Positions 1-7,232 are shown, counted from the first letter of the stretch. The stretch is 7,626 nt of DNA from Kangiellaceae bacterium (GCA_030148365.1 JASBTO010000251.1:1-7626), one strand, 5' to 3'. Translations and numbers: made by a program. Notes: generated by a model from the letters alone, not told the origin.

Positions 1-1062
1 GGCGGCGGCTCGGAAAACAAATCCAAGTTTGTCATGCTCAATCCCTCCGATTCCATCGTCGACTGGGTAGTCGAGACGGTACCCAAAATGGGCGCTGGCT
101 GGTGCCCGCCGGGCATGCTGGGGATCGGCATTGGTGGCACCGCCGACAAGGCCATGGTGCTGGCCAAGGAATCACTGATGGATCCGATTGACATGCCGGA
201 GCTGCTGGCCCGCGGTCCGCAGAACCGGGTTGAAGAATTACGTATCGAAATTTTCGAGGCGGTCAACAAACTCGGTATCGGTGCCCAGGGGCTCGGCGGC
301 CTGACAACGGTGCTGGATATCAAGATCAAGGACTATCCAACCCATGCGGCTTCCAAGCCGGTGGCGATGATCCCCAACTGCGCGGCGACCCGTCATGCCC
401 ATTTTGTTCTGGACGGCTCGGGGCCGGCGGAACTGCAAGCGCCGTCCCTCGACGACTGGCCGGAAATCGCCTGGGAGGCGGGTGAGGGCGCACGCCGGGT
501 CAACCTCGATGCCATTACGCCCGAACAGGTACGTACCTGGAAAGCCGGTGAAACCCTTTTGTTATCCGGCAAGATCCTCACGGGCCGCGACGCCGCCCAC
601 AAAAAAATCCAGAGCTTGCTCGAGTCGGGAGAAGGACTTCCGGACGGGGTCGATTTCAACGGTCGCTTCATCTATTACGTGGGTCCCGTGGACGCCGTCA
701 GGGACGAAGTCGTCGGTCCGGCCGGTCCGACAACCGCGACCCGCATGGACAAGTTTACCGAGATGATGTTGTCCACCGGACTGTTGGGCATGATTGGCAA
801 GGCCGAGCGGGGCGACGCGGCAATTGAGGCAATTCGCGAGCATCAGGCGGTCTACCTGATGGCCGTGGGCGGCGCTGCCTATCTGGTCTCCAAGGCGATC
901 CGGAAGTCACGGGTCGTGGCTTTTGAGGAATTGGGTATGGAAGCCATCTACGAGTTCGAAGTCGAAGACATGCCGGTGACCGTGGCCGTTGACAGCCAGG
1001 GCGATTCGGTGCACAAGACCGGTCCGGCTATCTGGAAAGTCAAGATAGCGGAAATGGCCTGA
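1..1062 (+). CDS. fumA: Class I fumarate hydratase (iron-sulfur), C-terminal part
   Basis: Converts fumarate to L-malate in the cytosol with an oxygen-sensitive [4Fe-4S] cluster. The reading frame is open from base 1 (begins GGGSENKSKF), so the gene is cut by the window edge; 353 codons remain and, against the roughly 500-residue single-chain class I enzymes, about 150 residues are missing. Two of the three expected cluster cysteines are visible, in GWCPPG (fragment residue 35) and IPNCAATRH (residue 127); the first would be upstream. The C-terminal beta domain follows, with SGKILTGRDAAHK at about 189-201 and GPAGPTTATRMDKF at about 239-252. The TGA stop at 1060-1062 is 54 bases before prpB with no terminator between, so co-transcription is likely. 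Fumarase lies on the route from succinate, a PrpB product, to oxaloacetate, the PrpC substrate. Some class I homologues act on mesaconate instead; the fragment cannot exclude that. The ATG at 34 is an internal Met, not a start. Confidence 0.93.
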   Translation, partial: GGGSENKSKFVMLNPSDSIVDWVVETVPKMGAGWCPPGMLGIGIGGTADKAMVLAKESLMDPIDMPELLARGPQNRVEELRIEIFEAVNKLGIGAQGLGGLTTVLDIKIKDYPTHAASKPVAMIPNCAATRHAHFVLDGSGPAELQAPSLDDWPEIAWEAGEGARRVNLDAITPEQVRTWKAGETLLLSGKILTGRDAAHKKIQSLLESGEGLPDGVDFNGRFIYYVGPVDAVRDEVVGPAGPTTATRMDKFTEMMLSTGLLGMIGKAERGDAAIEAIREHQAVYLMAVGGAAYLVSKAIRKSRVVAFEELGMEAIYEFEVEDMPVTVAVDSQGDSVHKTGPAIWKVKIAEMA

Positions 1063-1116
1063 TCGGCAGGCGCGGTATCAGTCACAGCTAACCAAATCGG
1101 AACAAAGAGAGAGTAT

Positions 1117-2004
1117 ATGGCGAATCAACAAACCGCCGGCGCCAAATTCCGGCGTGCGGTCAGCGAAAACCAGCCTTTGCAGGTGGTCGGGACCATCAAT
1201 GCCCTGACCGCGCGGATGGCCGAGCAGAACGGTCACAAGGCAATTTATCTGTCCGGCGGTGGAGTGGCGGCAAATTCTCTGGGGGTGCCGGATCTGGGCA
1301 TCAGCACTCTCGATGATCTCCTGGTCGATATTCGCCGGATCACCGATGTCTGTGATTTGCCTTTGCTGGTCGATGTAGATACCGGTTTTGGCGGCGCTTT
1401 CAATATTGCCCGCACCGTGCGCTCACTGATCAAGTTCGGGGCCGGCGCCATGCACATCGAAGATCAGGTTGCCACCAAACGTTGTGGCCACCGGCCCGGC
1501 AAGGCCATCGTCAGCCAGGAAGAAATGGTTGACCGGATCAAGGCGGCAGTAGACGCCAGAACTGACGAGGACTTTGTGATTATGGCGCGTACGGACGCAC
1601 TGGCGGTAGAGGGCCTGCAGTCCGTTATTGATCGGGCCAATGCCTGCATCGAAGCCGGCGCCGACATGATCTTTCCCGAGGCCATGACCCGCCTGGAACA
1701 GTATCAGGAGTTTCGACAGGCCGTTGACGTACCGATCCTCGCAAATATCACCGAGTTCGGTCATACGCCGCTGTTCTCGACTCCCGAACTTGGCGAAGTG
1801 GGTGTCGACATTGTGCTTTATTGTTGCGGCGCTTACCGGGCGATGAACAAGGGTGCGGAAACCTTTTACAAGGCGCTTATCAAAGACGGTCATCAGCGCA
1901 ATGTCATCGACATCATGCAAAGCCGGGAAGAGATGTATGCGTATCTCGGTTATCACGATTTTGAGCAAAAGCTAGACGAATTATACGAAAAGGAGAAAGT
2001 GTAA
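1117..2004 (+). CDS. prpB: 2-methylisocitrate lyase
   Basis: Cleaves (2S,3R)-2-methylisocitrate to pyruvate and succinate, the last step of the 2-methylcitrate cycle for propionyl-CoA breakdown. It is a 295-residue member of the isocitrate lyase/PEP mutase TIM-barrel family, the usual PrpB length. The catalytic loop KRCGHRPGK puts the active-site Cys at residue 123, the position known in E. coli PrpB. Predicted Mg2+ ligands are Asp59, Asp86, Asp88 and Glu115 (in PDLG, VDVD and HIEDQ), and MARTDA near 156-161 holds the conserved Arg158. One deviation from E. coli as I recall it is YCCGAYRAMN near 235-244, where that enzyme has YPLSAFRAMN. The start is preceded only by a weak purine-rich stretch (AAAGAGAGAG); homology supports this Met. 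The stop overlaps the prpC start by one base, so the two are translationally linked. Confidence 0.97.
   Translation: MANQQTAGAKFRRAVSENQPLQVVGTINALTARMAEQNGHKAIYLSGGGVAANSLGVPDLGISTLDDLLVDIRRITDVCDLPLLVDVDTGFGGAFNIARTVRSLIKFGAGAMHIEDQVATKRCGHRPGKAIVSQEEMVDRIKAAVDARTDEDFVIMARTDALAVEGLQSVIDRANACIEAGADMIFPEAMTRLEQYQEFRQAVDVPILANITEFGHTPLFSTPELGEVGVDIVLYCCGAYRAMNKGAETFYKALIKDGHQRNVIDIMQSREEMYAYLGYHDFEQKLDELYEKEKV
1990..1995 (+). promoter_or_regulatory. Shine-Dalgarno of prpC inside prpB, with TAATG overlap
   Basis: AAGGAG lies eight bases before the prpC ATG (2004-2006), within the last codons of prpB. The prpB stop TAA (2002-2004) shares its final A with the prpC start. This arrangement fixes the prpC start and suggests translational coupling of lyase and synthase. 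Confidence 0.85.
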
Positions 2005-3152
2005 TGAGCGAAAAGAAAACCGGTTTCAAACCCAAAAAATCCGTGGCCCTGTCCGGGGTCCCCGCCGGTAACACCGAGCTGTGTACGGTCGGTCGCTCAG
2101 GTAATGATCTTCATTATCGTGGCTATGATATTCACGATTTGGCGGCGGCTTCCGAATTCGAGGAAGTTGCCCATCTGCTCATCCATGGCAAACTGCCGAA
2201 CAAGGCCGAGCTGGCCAACTACAAACGCCGCCTGAAGGCCCTGCGCGGCTTGCCGGCGCCGGTGCAGACAGTTCTGGAGCAGATCCCCGCATCCGCGCAC
2301 CCGATGGATGTCCTGCGTACCGGTTGCTCCGTGCTCGGCAGCGTTTTGCCGGAAAAAGATGAACAGACACCGGCCGGCGCCAAAGACATTGCCGATCGGC
2401 TGATGGCCTCTTTCGGCTCCATGCTGTTGTACTGGTACCACTTCAGTCATAACGGCGTCTGTATTGACGTCGATACGGACGATGATTCCATCGGCGGTCA
2501 CTTCCTGCATTTGCTGCACGGCGAGAAGCCGCGCGACTCCTGGGTGTCGGCCATGCACACGTCCCTGGTGCTCTATGCGGAACACGAATTCAATGCCTCG
2601 ACTTTCACCAGTCGCGTGATTACCGGCACCGGCGCTGATCTCTATTCCGGCGTCACCGGTGCCATCGGCGCCCTGCGGGGACCCAAGCACGGCGGCGCCA
2701 ACGAAGTCGCGCTGGAAATCCAATCCCGGTATGACTCTCCCGATGAAGCGGAAGCGGACATCAAGGAGCGTCTGTCACGCAAGGAAATCGTCATCGGTTT
2801 CGGCCATCCGGTCTATACCGTGTCCGATCCCCGCAACGAGATTATCAAGAAGGTCGCAAAAAGTCTGTCCGACGAGCAGGGCGACACCAAACTCTATGAC
2901 ATTGCCGAACGTCTGGAAAAAGTCATGTGGGACGAGAAGAAAATGTTCCCCAACCTAGACTGGTTCTCGGCGGTTGCCTACAACGTCATGGGTATTCCGA
3001 CCGCCATGTTTACGCCGATTTTCGTAATGTCGCGGATCAGCGGTTGGGCGGCCCATATCATGGAGCAGCGGGTCGACGGCAAGATTATCCGGCCGAGTGC
3101 CAATTACACGGGTCCCGAAGATCGCGAATTCGTCAAAATAGAAGACCGCTGA
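2004..3152 (+). CDS. prpC: 2-methylcitrate synthase
   Basis: Condenses propionyl-CoA with oxaloacetate to 2-methylcitrate, the entry step of the cycle. It is a 382-residue citrate-synthase-fold protein of the short PrpC type. The catalytic triad is intact: His229 in GPKHGG, His268 in FGHPVY and Asp319 in NLDWFSA, all shifted by six from the published Salmonella PrpC triad (His235, His274, Asp325). The neighbouring His194 in AEHEFNAST is also conserved. The C-terminal part (SGWAAHIMEQR, IIRPSANYTGP) matches PrpC closely and distinguishes it from GltA. The start is fixed by AAGGAG and the one-base overlap with prpB. The next gene, prpD, follows after 82 bases that contain a hairpin. Activity with acetyl-CoA is possible as a side reaction, as in other PrpC enzymes. 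Confidence 0.97.
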   Translation: MSEKKTGFKPKKSVALSGVPAGNTELCTVGRSGNDLHYRGYDIHDLAAASEFEEVAHLLIHGKLPNKAELANYKRRLKALRGLPAPVQTVLEQIPASAHPMDVLRTGCSVLGSVLPEKDEQTPAGAKDIADRLMASFGSMLLYWYHFSHNGVCIDVDTDDDSIGGHFLHLLHGEKPRDSWVSAMHTSLVLYAEHEFNASTFTSRVITGTGADLYSGVTGAIGALRGPKHGGANEVALEIQSRYDSPDEAEADIKERLSRKEIVIGFGHPVYTVSDPRNEIIKKVAKSLSDEQGDTKLYDIAERLEKVMWDEKKMFPNLDWFSAVAYNVMGIPTAMFTPIFVMSRISGWAAHIMEQRVDGKIIRPSANYTGPEDREFVKIEDR

Positions 3153-3184
3153 TCAGGCACGGTTCCAGAGCAGAGTATTTTCAC

Positions 3185-3206
3185 ACCGGGCGTCGAGGCG
3201 CCCGGT
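3185..3206 (+). other. Intercistronic hairpin between prpC and prpD
   Basis: ACCGGGCG (3185-3192) pairs perfectly with CGCCCGGT (3199-3206) around a six-base loop. No T tract follows (next bases TCAACATTCAG), so it is not a standard rho-independent terminator. It could protect the 3' end of a processed upstream mRNA or tune the prpC to prpD ratio. The prpD Shine-Dalgarno starts 19 bases further on and is not sequestered by the stem. Confidence 0.55.
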
Positions 3207-3234
3207 TCAACATTCAGATCCCAGTGGAGCAGTT

Positions 3235-4680
3235 ATGAGCGCTAATGTAGAGACCAATGTACGCCCGGACCCGGATCAGGTTCTGGTCGATATCGCCGAG
3301 TATGTGGCCGATTATGTCGTAGAGAGTGAAGAGGCCATGGATACCGCCCGTCACTGTCTGATGGACACGCTGGGCTGTGGCCTGCTGGCCCTTCGCTATC
3401 CCGAGTGCACCAAGCACCTGGGTCCAATCATTCCGGGCACCACGGTACCGAATGGCGCGCGGGTACCGGGTACCCAGTTCGAGATGGACCCGGTCAAGGC
3501 CGCATTCGATATCGGCTGTATTGTCCGTTGGCTGGATTTCAATGATACCTGGCTGGCCGCCGAGTGGGGCCATCCGTCAGATAACCTGGGCGGTATTCTT
3601 GCCGTGGCCGATTTCCTCAGTCGGGAACGTCTGGCTGAGGGTTATGAGCCGATGACCATGAAAGATGTTTTGACCTATATGGTCATGGCCCACGAAATCC
3701 AGGGCGTACTGGCTCTGGAAAACAGCTTCAACCGCGTGGGTCTTGACCATGTCGTGCTCGTGAAAGTCGCTTCTACTGCGGTTGTCACCCACATGATGGG
3801 CGGTGATCGGGACGAGATTATTGACGCCGTTTCCCAGGCCTTTGTCGATGGCCAGGCACTGCGGACCTATCGTCATACTCCCAATACCGGCTCCCGGAAG
3901 TCCTGGGCCGCCGGTGACGCCACCAGCCGCGCGGTTCGTCTCGCCATGATCACCATGACCGGCGAGATGGGTTACCCCGGCGTCCTGTCCGCCAAGGGCT
4001 GGGGATTCTATGACGTGCTGTTCAACGGCAAGGAATTCAAGTTCCAGCGCGACTACGGCTCCTACGTTATGGAGAACATCCTCTTCAAGATTTCTTTCCC
4101 GGCCGAGTTCCATGCCCAGACCGCAGTCGAGTGTGCGGTCACCCTGCACCCGGAAATCCGGGATCGTCTCGATGAGATCGAGCGTATCGAGCTAACCACC
4201 CACGAATCCGCAATTCGCATCATTTCCAAGAAGGGCGCATTGCATAACCCGGCGGATCGGGACCACTGCCTCCAGTATATGGTGGCGATAGGTTTACTGT
4301 TCGGTGAGCTTGAAGCAGATCATTACGAAGACGATGTTGCCAGTGACCCCCGTGTTGACGCACTGCGCGAGAAGATGGAAGTGCAGGAAGACAAGCGTTA
4401 CAGCGAGGAGTACCACGACCCGGACAAGCGCTCGATTGCCAACGCTATCCAGATTTTCTTCAAGGATGGCAGCAGTACGGACAAGGTCGAAGTTGAATAC
4501 CCGATTGGTCACCGTCGCCGCCGCGAAGAGGGCATTCCGGTGCTGGTCGAAAAGTTCAAGCGCAACGTCAGCACCCGCTTCCCGGGACGCCATAGTGCCG
4601 AGATTGTCAGCCTGTGCATGGATAAGGAAGCCCTGGAAGCGACCCCGGTTAACGAGTTCATGAACTTGCTGACGATCTAG
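3235..4680 (+). CDS. prpD: 2-methylcitrate dehydratase
   Basis: Dehydrates 2-methylcitrate to cis-2-methylaconitate, without an iron-sulfur cluster. It is a 481-residue MmgE/PrpD family protein, almost exactly the length of E. coli PrpD, and recognisable along its entire length. Signature segments include WLDFNDTWLAAEWGHPSDN (99-117), the KSWAAGDATSRA block near 222-233, KISFPAEFHAQTA (285-297), NPADRDHCLQYMVA (338-351) and EYPIGHRRRR (421-430). GGAG (3226-3229) lies five bases before the ATG, supporting this start. With PrpD present the pathway need not use the AcnD/PrpF alternative, and neither is seen here; rehydration to methylisocitrate would then need an aconitase encoded elsewhere. It is the last gene of the operon: 130 bases without a gene follow and then the terminator. 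No prpE follows, so propionyl-CoA is supplied by other genes. Confidence 0.97.
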   Translation: MSANVETNVRPDPDQVLVDIAEYVADYVVESEEAMDTARHCLMDTLGCGLLALRYPECTKHLGPIIPGTTVPNGARVPGTQFEMDPVKAAFDIGCIVRWLDFNDTWLAAEWGHPSDNLGGILAVADFLSRERLAEGYEPMTMKDVLTYMVMAHEIQGVLALENSFNRVGLDHVVLVKVASTAVVTHMMGGDRDEIIDAVSQAFVDGQALRTYRHTPNTGSRKSWAAGDATSRAVRLAMITMTGEMGYPGVLSAKGWGFYDVLFNGKEFKFQRDYGSYVMENILFKISFPAEFHAQTAVECAVTLHPEIRDRLDEIERIELTTHESAIRIISKKGALHNPADRDHCLQYMVAIGLLFGELEADHYEDDVASDPRVDALREKMEVQEDKRYSEEYHDPDKRSIANAIQIFFKDGSSTDKVEVEYPIGHRRRREEGIPVLVEKFKRNVSTRFPGRHSAEIVSLCMDKEALEATPVNEFMNLLTI

Positions 4681-4813
4681 TTGGGGTAGGGCAGCGATCC
4701 CGCCGCTTACGGTATGCCTGCCGGTCAGGTATCTGGAAGCGGCTGGGTCGCGGCTGTTGGCGGTGTCTGATTGTCGTTGCTGTCCGGGAGGCCCCTCCAG
4801 AAATCGCAGGCAC

Positions 4814-4846
4814 AAAAAAAGCAGGGATAATTCCCTGCTTTTTTTT
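4814..4846. terminator. Bidirectional rho-independent terminator between prpD and the first PEP-CTERM gene
   Basis: A7 (4814-4820), GCAGGGA (4821-4827), loop TAAT, TCCCTGC (4832-4838), T8 (4839-4846). The perfect seven-base-pair stem is flanked by A and T runs, so it works on both strands: it ends prpD on + and the convergent gene at 4863-5630 on -. A weaker hairpin lies at 4714-4732 in the prpD trailer. Confidence 0.93.
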
Positions 4847-4862
4847 ACCTCGTATTTTTGGT

Positions 4863-5630
4863 TTAGAGGAAACGCTTCCTGCCGAGACCGGCCAGACCGA
4901 GGAGGCCAAGGCCCATCAGCAGTACTGATGCAGGCTCCGGAATCGCGTCGGTATCACAGAGCATCTCACCAGTACCAGTCAGGATGCCATCGACACCGGA
5001 AGGCTGGAAGCTGGTTGTGAAGTTACAGTCAGCAAATCCGGTACCCTGATTGTCGAGAATCGTATTGGTATCGAACAACGCCAAGGCATCACCGCCAACG
5101 GCGTCAAGCAGACCGTGACCTTCACCTTCGTCACCGAGGCCGGCAAGAATCAGGCCGGTGATCTCACCGAAGAGTTCCGCTCCGACTCCACCTTCAACAT
5201 CGGCGTGACCAGCCAGCTCAAGGAACAGCAAGCCGTCCTGCGCGCTGGTTGGGTCCATAAAGTCAAAGTCGGCGCCGTCGGTATCGGCGTAGAAAGATAC
5301 GTTAAGGTCAACAAAGTAGAGGTCCAGATTGCCGTCACCGTCGGTGTCAACGGCGGAAGAAAGCAATGCAGACGCGTAGAAAGTCAGCTCGGTACAAACA
5401 CCGGAACAGAAACCTGCGCTTGCGTTAATCTGATTGACCAGACCCCAGATTTCCACGGTGTCGCCAACGGTATCAATGTTTGTTTCGAACAGCGAACCCT
5501 GCATGGTAAAGTCGAGGGGGTGATCGGTATCCCAGGTCACGCCGTCGACTGTGACCATTGCGGCTTTGGCATAACTGCCAAGAGTCAGAGCCGCCACAGC
5601 CAGAAGGCCAACTATCATCCTTTTTAACAT
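4863..5630 (-). CDS. PEP-CTERM sorting-domain exported protein, copy A
   Basis: A 255-residue secreted protein of unknown function. Residues 1-23 form a Sec signal peptide (MLKR, hydrophobic core, probable cleavage after AKA). The C-terminus is a PEP-CTERM tail: PEPAS from 231, a Gly/Leu-rich transmembrane stretch, then RKRFL; in this family an exosortase cleaves near PEP and delivers the protein to the cell surface or extracellular matrix. The mature part is very acidic, has DTDGDGNLD at 95-103 (calcium-loop type DxDxDG) and DTDGADFD at 117-124, and four cysteines (75, 79, 202, 225) that may form disulfides. The FC..(V)C.ELTF motif recalls a common PEP-CTERM subgroup, from memory. The start is set by AAGGAG (minus strand, 5643-5638) seven bases upstream. 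Copy B at 6423-7184 is about 88% identical. A sigma-54 promoter lies upstream. Likely an envelope or biofilm matrix component; exact role unknown. Confidence 0.93.
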   Translation of the reverse strand: MLKRMIVGLLAVAALTLGSYAKAAMVTVDGVTWDTDHPLDFTMQGSLFETNIDTVGDTVEIWGLVNQINASAGFCSGVCTELTFYASALLSSAVDTDGDGNLDLYFVDLNVSFYADTDGADFDFMDPTSAQDGLLFLELAGHADVEGGVGAELFGEITGLILAGLGDEGEGHGLLDAVGGDALALFDTNTILDNQGTGFADCNFTTSFQPSGVDGILTGTGEMLCDTDAIPEPASVLLMGLGLLGLAGLGRKRFL

Positions 5631-5701
5631 CGCTCAACTCCTTAGGTTTGTTTCATCAGTTTTTAAAACGAATCTGATATTTCAGTTTCCGCTTTCATAC
5701 G

Positions 5702-5718
5702 ATGCAAAGCCTTTGCCA
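5702..5718 (-). promoter_or_regulatory. Sigma-54 (-24/-12) promoter of PEP-CTERM gene copy A
   Basis: On the minus strand the 17-mer is TGGCAAAGGCTTTGCAT, against the sigma-54 consensus TGGCAC-N5-TTGCW: the GG and GC doublets are intact with correct spacing. Transcription would start near 5692, giving a leader of about 60 bases before the ATG at 5630. Copy B has the same element with a different N5, which argues that the matching bases are constrained. Confidence 0.8.
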
Positions 5719-5792
5719 TGTTTATTATCTCACTGAAAAATATAGAGAAATATTATCCGAAAAGGGCAGGTGGCGTGGCGAAACGCCGGCTC

Positions 5793-5809
5793 TGTAAAGT
5801 TTATCGAAT
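5793..5809. promoter_or_regulatory. Candidate enhancer half-site upstream of copy A
   Basis: TGTAAAGTTTATCGAAT has a perfect TGTAAA half and a poor second half. It begins 89 bases from the -12 C of the copy A promoter, exactly the distance at which TGTAAA of the better site lies in copy B. The sequence between promoter block and site is mostly diverged, so the retained spacing is notable. Functional binding is inferred. Confidence 0.4.
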
Positions 5810-5951
5810 CATTTGAGGCAGAAGGGCTTGAAAATTCTGAGCATGGAGAAATTCACAACTCATATCGAGATTTAATTGAAAAATATATCTCAAAATATGG
5901 GTTTTTTTTGAACTCTACTGCAGTTTTCCCTGGAATATCTCAAGATCAGCA

Positions 5952-5968
5952 TGTAAAAATAATTGACA
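5952..5968. promoter_or_regulatory. Candidate sigma-54 enhancer-binding site upstream of copy A
   Basis: TGTAAAAATAATTGACA is an imperfect 17-bp inverted repeat, TGTAAA-N5-TTGACA, with the 6-5-6 geometry of NtrC-family activator sites. Its centre is about 270 bases upstream of the predicted copy A start, within the range enhancers tolerate. A near match lies upstream of copy B. A TTGACA reading as a -35 box is possible, but no good -10 follows. Confidence 0.45.
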
Positions 5969-6244
5969 CTCCGGCCCGCAGTTTGAAATTTATGGACAAA
6001 GAGCGGAGTTCTGTCAACTGGGGTTGTCCCCGGTTCTGGTTCATCCACTTTCCCGAGACCGTCACTAAACGCTGGCTCCGGGCGCGGACCTGTTTGTCCA
6101 CCTGGACAGGTGCGGCTGGCAGGCACAAACGGTTATTTATGGAGCCTGAGAAACCTGGGGTTGCCCGGTTGCCAGACTGCCCATACCGCTTCATTTTTAT
6201 ATAAAGGAGGTCGGGTCTCGCGCAAGATTTGTGACAGGAGTCGA

Positions 6245-6261
6245 CGTAAACAATATTGTCA
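6245..6261. promoter_or_regulatory. Weaker third match to the candidate enhancer motif
   Basis: CGTAAACAATATTGTCA matches the shared pattern TGTAAA-N6-TGACA at 9 of 11 fixed positions and contains the perfect 10-bp palindrome ACAATATTGT (6250-6259). It lies between the copy B terminator and the copy A promoter, over 500 bases from the latter, so a role at copy A would need DNA looping. It could be chance. Confidence 0.25.
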
Positions 6262-6372
6262 GGGATGGCTGGAATGACCGGTAAACAGGGATACAAACAA
6301 GCAATCTGTGCAAGTAGCCGCCCGGGTTGGCTGTTGAGCCGGGGGGTTAAAGCCCGGCCTCAGGTCGCAGGC

Positions 6373-6405
6373 AAAAAAAAAAGCGGGGTTGCCCCCGCTT
6401 TTTTT
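6373..6405 (-). terminator. Rho-independent terminator of PEP-CTERM gene copy B
   Basis: A10 (6373-6382), GCGGGG (6383-6388), loop TTGC, CCCCGC (6393-6398), T7 (6399-6405). On the minus strand the six-pair GC stem is followed by ten T, starting 18 bases past the copy B stop. The plus strand could also terminate. The flank TCGCAGGCA (6365-6373) recurs beside the copy A terminator (4804-4812). Confidence 0.9.
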
Positions 6406-6422
6406 GCAACTCCTTATCTGGA

Positions 6423-7184
6423 TTAGCGCTTCTTGCGCAGTCCGGCGAGGCCCAGCAGACCGAGACCCAGGAGGAGGGCAGAAGCCGGCTCCGGCACTGC
6501 TTCTGTGTCACAGAGCATCTCACCGGTTCCGGTCAGGATGTCGTCAACACCAGAAGGCTGGAAGCTGGTGGTGAAGTTACAGTCAGCGAATCCGGTACCC
6601 TGATTATCGAGAATCGTATTGGTATCGAAGAGCGCCAGGGCATCGCCGCCAACGGCGTCGAGCAGACCGTGACCTTCACCTTCGTCACCGAGGCCGGCAA
6701 GGATCAGGCCGGTAATTTCACCGAAAAGCTCTGCTCCGACACCACCTTCAACATCCGCGTGTCCAGCCAGCTCGAGGAACAGCAAACCGTCCTGGGCAGT
6801 GGTCGGGTCCATGAAGTCAAAGTCGGCGCCATCAGTATCGGCGTAGAAAGAAACCGTCAGGTCCACGAAGTAGAGGTCCAGATTTCCGTCGCCATCCGTG
6901 TCCATGGCGGAAGCCAGCACAGCCGAAGCGTAGAAGGTGAGTTCCGTGCAAATACCACTGCAGAAAGCACCACTTGCGTTGACCTGATTGACCAGGCCCC
7001 AGATCTCAACGGTGTCGCCAACGGTATCGATATTGGATTCGAACAACGAGCCCTGCATGGTAAAGTCGAGCGGGTGATCTGTGTCCCAGGTCACTCCGTC
7101 GACGCTAACCACATTTGCTCGTGCGGTGGCACCGAGTGTCAGGGCAGTCAGTGCCAGCACCCCGATCAGCAAACGTTTCATCAT
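6423..7184 (-). CDS. PEP-CTERM sorting-domain exported protein, copy B
   Basis: A 253-residue paralog of copy A. I chose the ATG at 7184 (protein begins MMKRLLIGVL) because AAGGAG (minus strand, 7197-7192) lies seven bases upstream and because it gives a normal signal peptide aligned with copy A; the in-frame ATG at 7217 would add 11 charged residues and begin only about six bases from the predicted transcription start. Signal cleavage is probably after ARA at 23. The calcium-loop-like DTDGDGNLD (95-103), all four cysteines (75, 79, 202, 225) and PEPAS (231-235) are at the same positions as in copy A; the tail ends in RKKR. About 29 differences over 250 aligned residues cluster in the signal peptide, residues 68-94 and the C-terminal anchor, while 130-214 are identical. 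It has its own sigma-54 promoter and terminator, so it is probably monocistronic. Function unknown; surface or matrix location inferred from the sorting tail. Confidence 0.93.
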   Translation of the reverse strand: MMKRLLIGVLALTALTLGATARANVVSVDGVTWDTDHPLDFTMQGSLFESNIDTVGDTVEIWGLVNQVNASGAFCSGICTELTFYASAVLASAMDTDGDGNLDLYFVDLTVSFYADTDGADFDFMDPTTAQDGLLFLELAGHADVEGGVGAELFGEITGLILAGLGDEGEGHGLLDAVGGDALALFDTNTILDNQGTGFADCNFTTSFQPSGVDDILTGTGEMLCDTEAVPEPASALLLGLGLLGLAGLRKKR

Positions 7185-7232
7185 CTTACTTCTCCTTTGG
7201 ATTGAATGCGTTTTCAAGTCTCGTCGTAACTA

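Larger units (their letters stand above)
5810..6364. other. Spacer between the two PEP-CTERM genes, no convincing gene
   Basis: The part up to about 5960 is AT-rich, unlike its neighbours; the rest is GC-richer and rich in hairpins. Stems: AACTGGGG/CCCCGGTT (6016-6035, loop TTGT, one G-T pair), CGC-GG-ACCTGT/ACAGGT-GCG (6083-6114), and AACC...GGTT with an inner GGG/CCC (6152-6170). The first and third share the repeat CTGGGGTTG(T)CCC(C)GGTT. A near-perfect Shine-Dalgarno AAAGGAGGT (6203-6211) has no start codon at a usable distance. A GTG-started open frame at 5770-6204 lacks family resemblance and a good ribosome site, and overlaps the candidate enhancer sites. The region may be regulatory DNA plus decayed sequence; a structured RNA cannot be excluded. 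Confidence 0.5.

Noticed and set aside
5115..5627. Long plus-strand open frame antisense to PEP-CTERM copy A, with a counterpart at 6669-7205 antisense to copy B
   Set aside because: Both arise from the codon pattern of the real minus-strand genes. The products lack family features, signal or motif, and the minus-strand proteins have clear signal peptides, sorting tails and ribosome sites.
5963..5985. TTGACA as a sigma-70 -35 box
   Set aside because: No acceptable -10 hexamer lies 16-18 bases downstream, no gene follows on the plus strand, and the bases fit the shared enhancer pattern better.
5770..6204. 144-codon GTG-started open frame in the spacer
   Set aside because: No well-spaced Shine-Dalgarno, abrupt shift in composition from AT-rich to GC-rich partway, no recognisable domain, and it covers candidate enhancer sites.
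7185..7217. Upstream in-frame ATG (7217) as the start of PEP-CTERM copy B
   Set aside because: It would put charged residues before the signal peptide and include the strong AAGGAG inside the gene; the ATG at 7184 fits that site and aligns with copy A.
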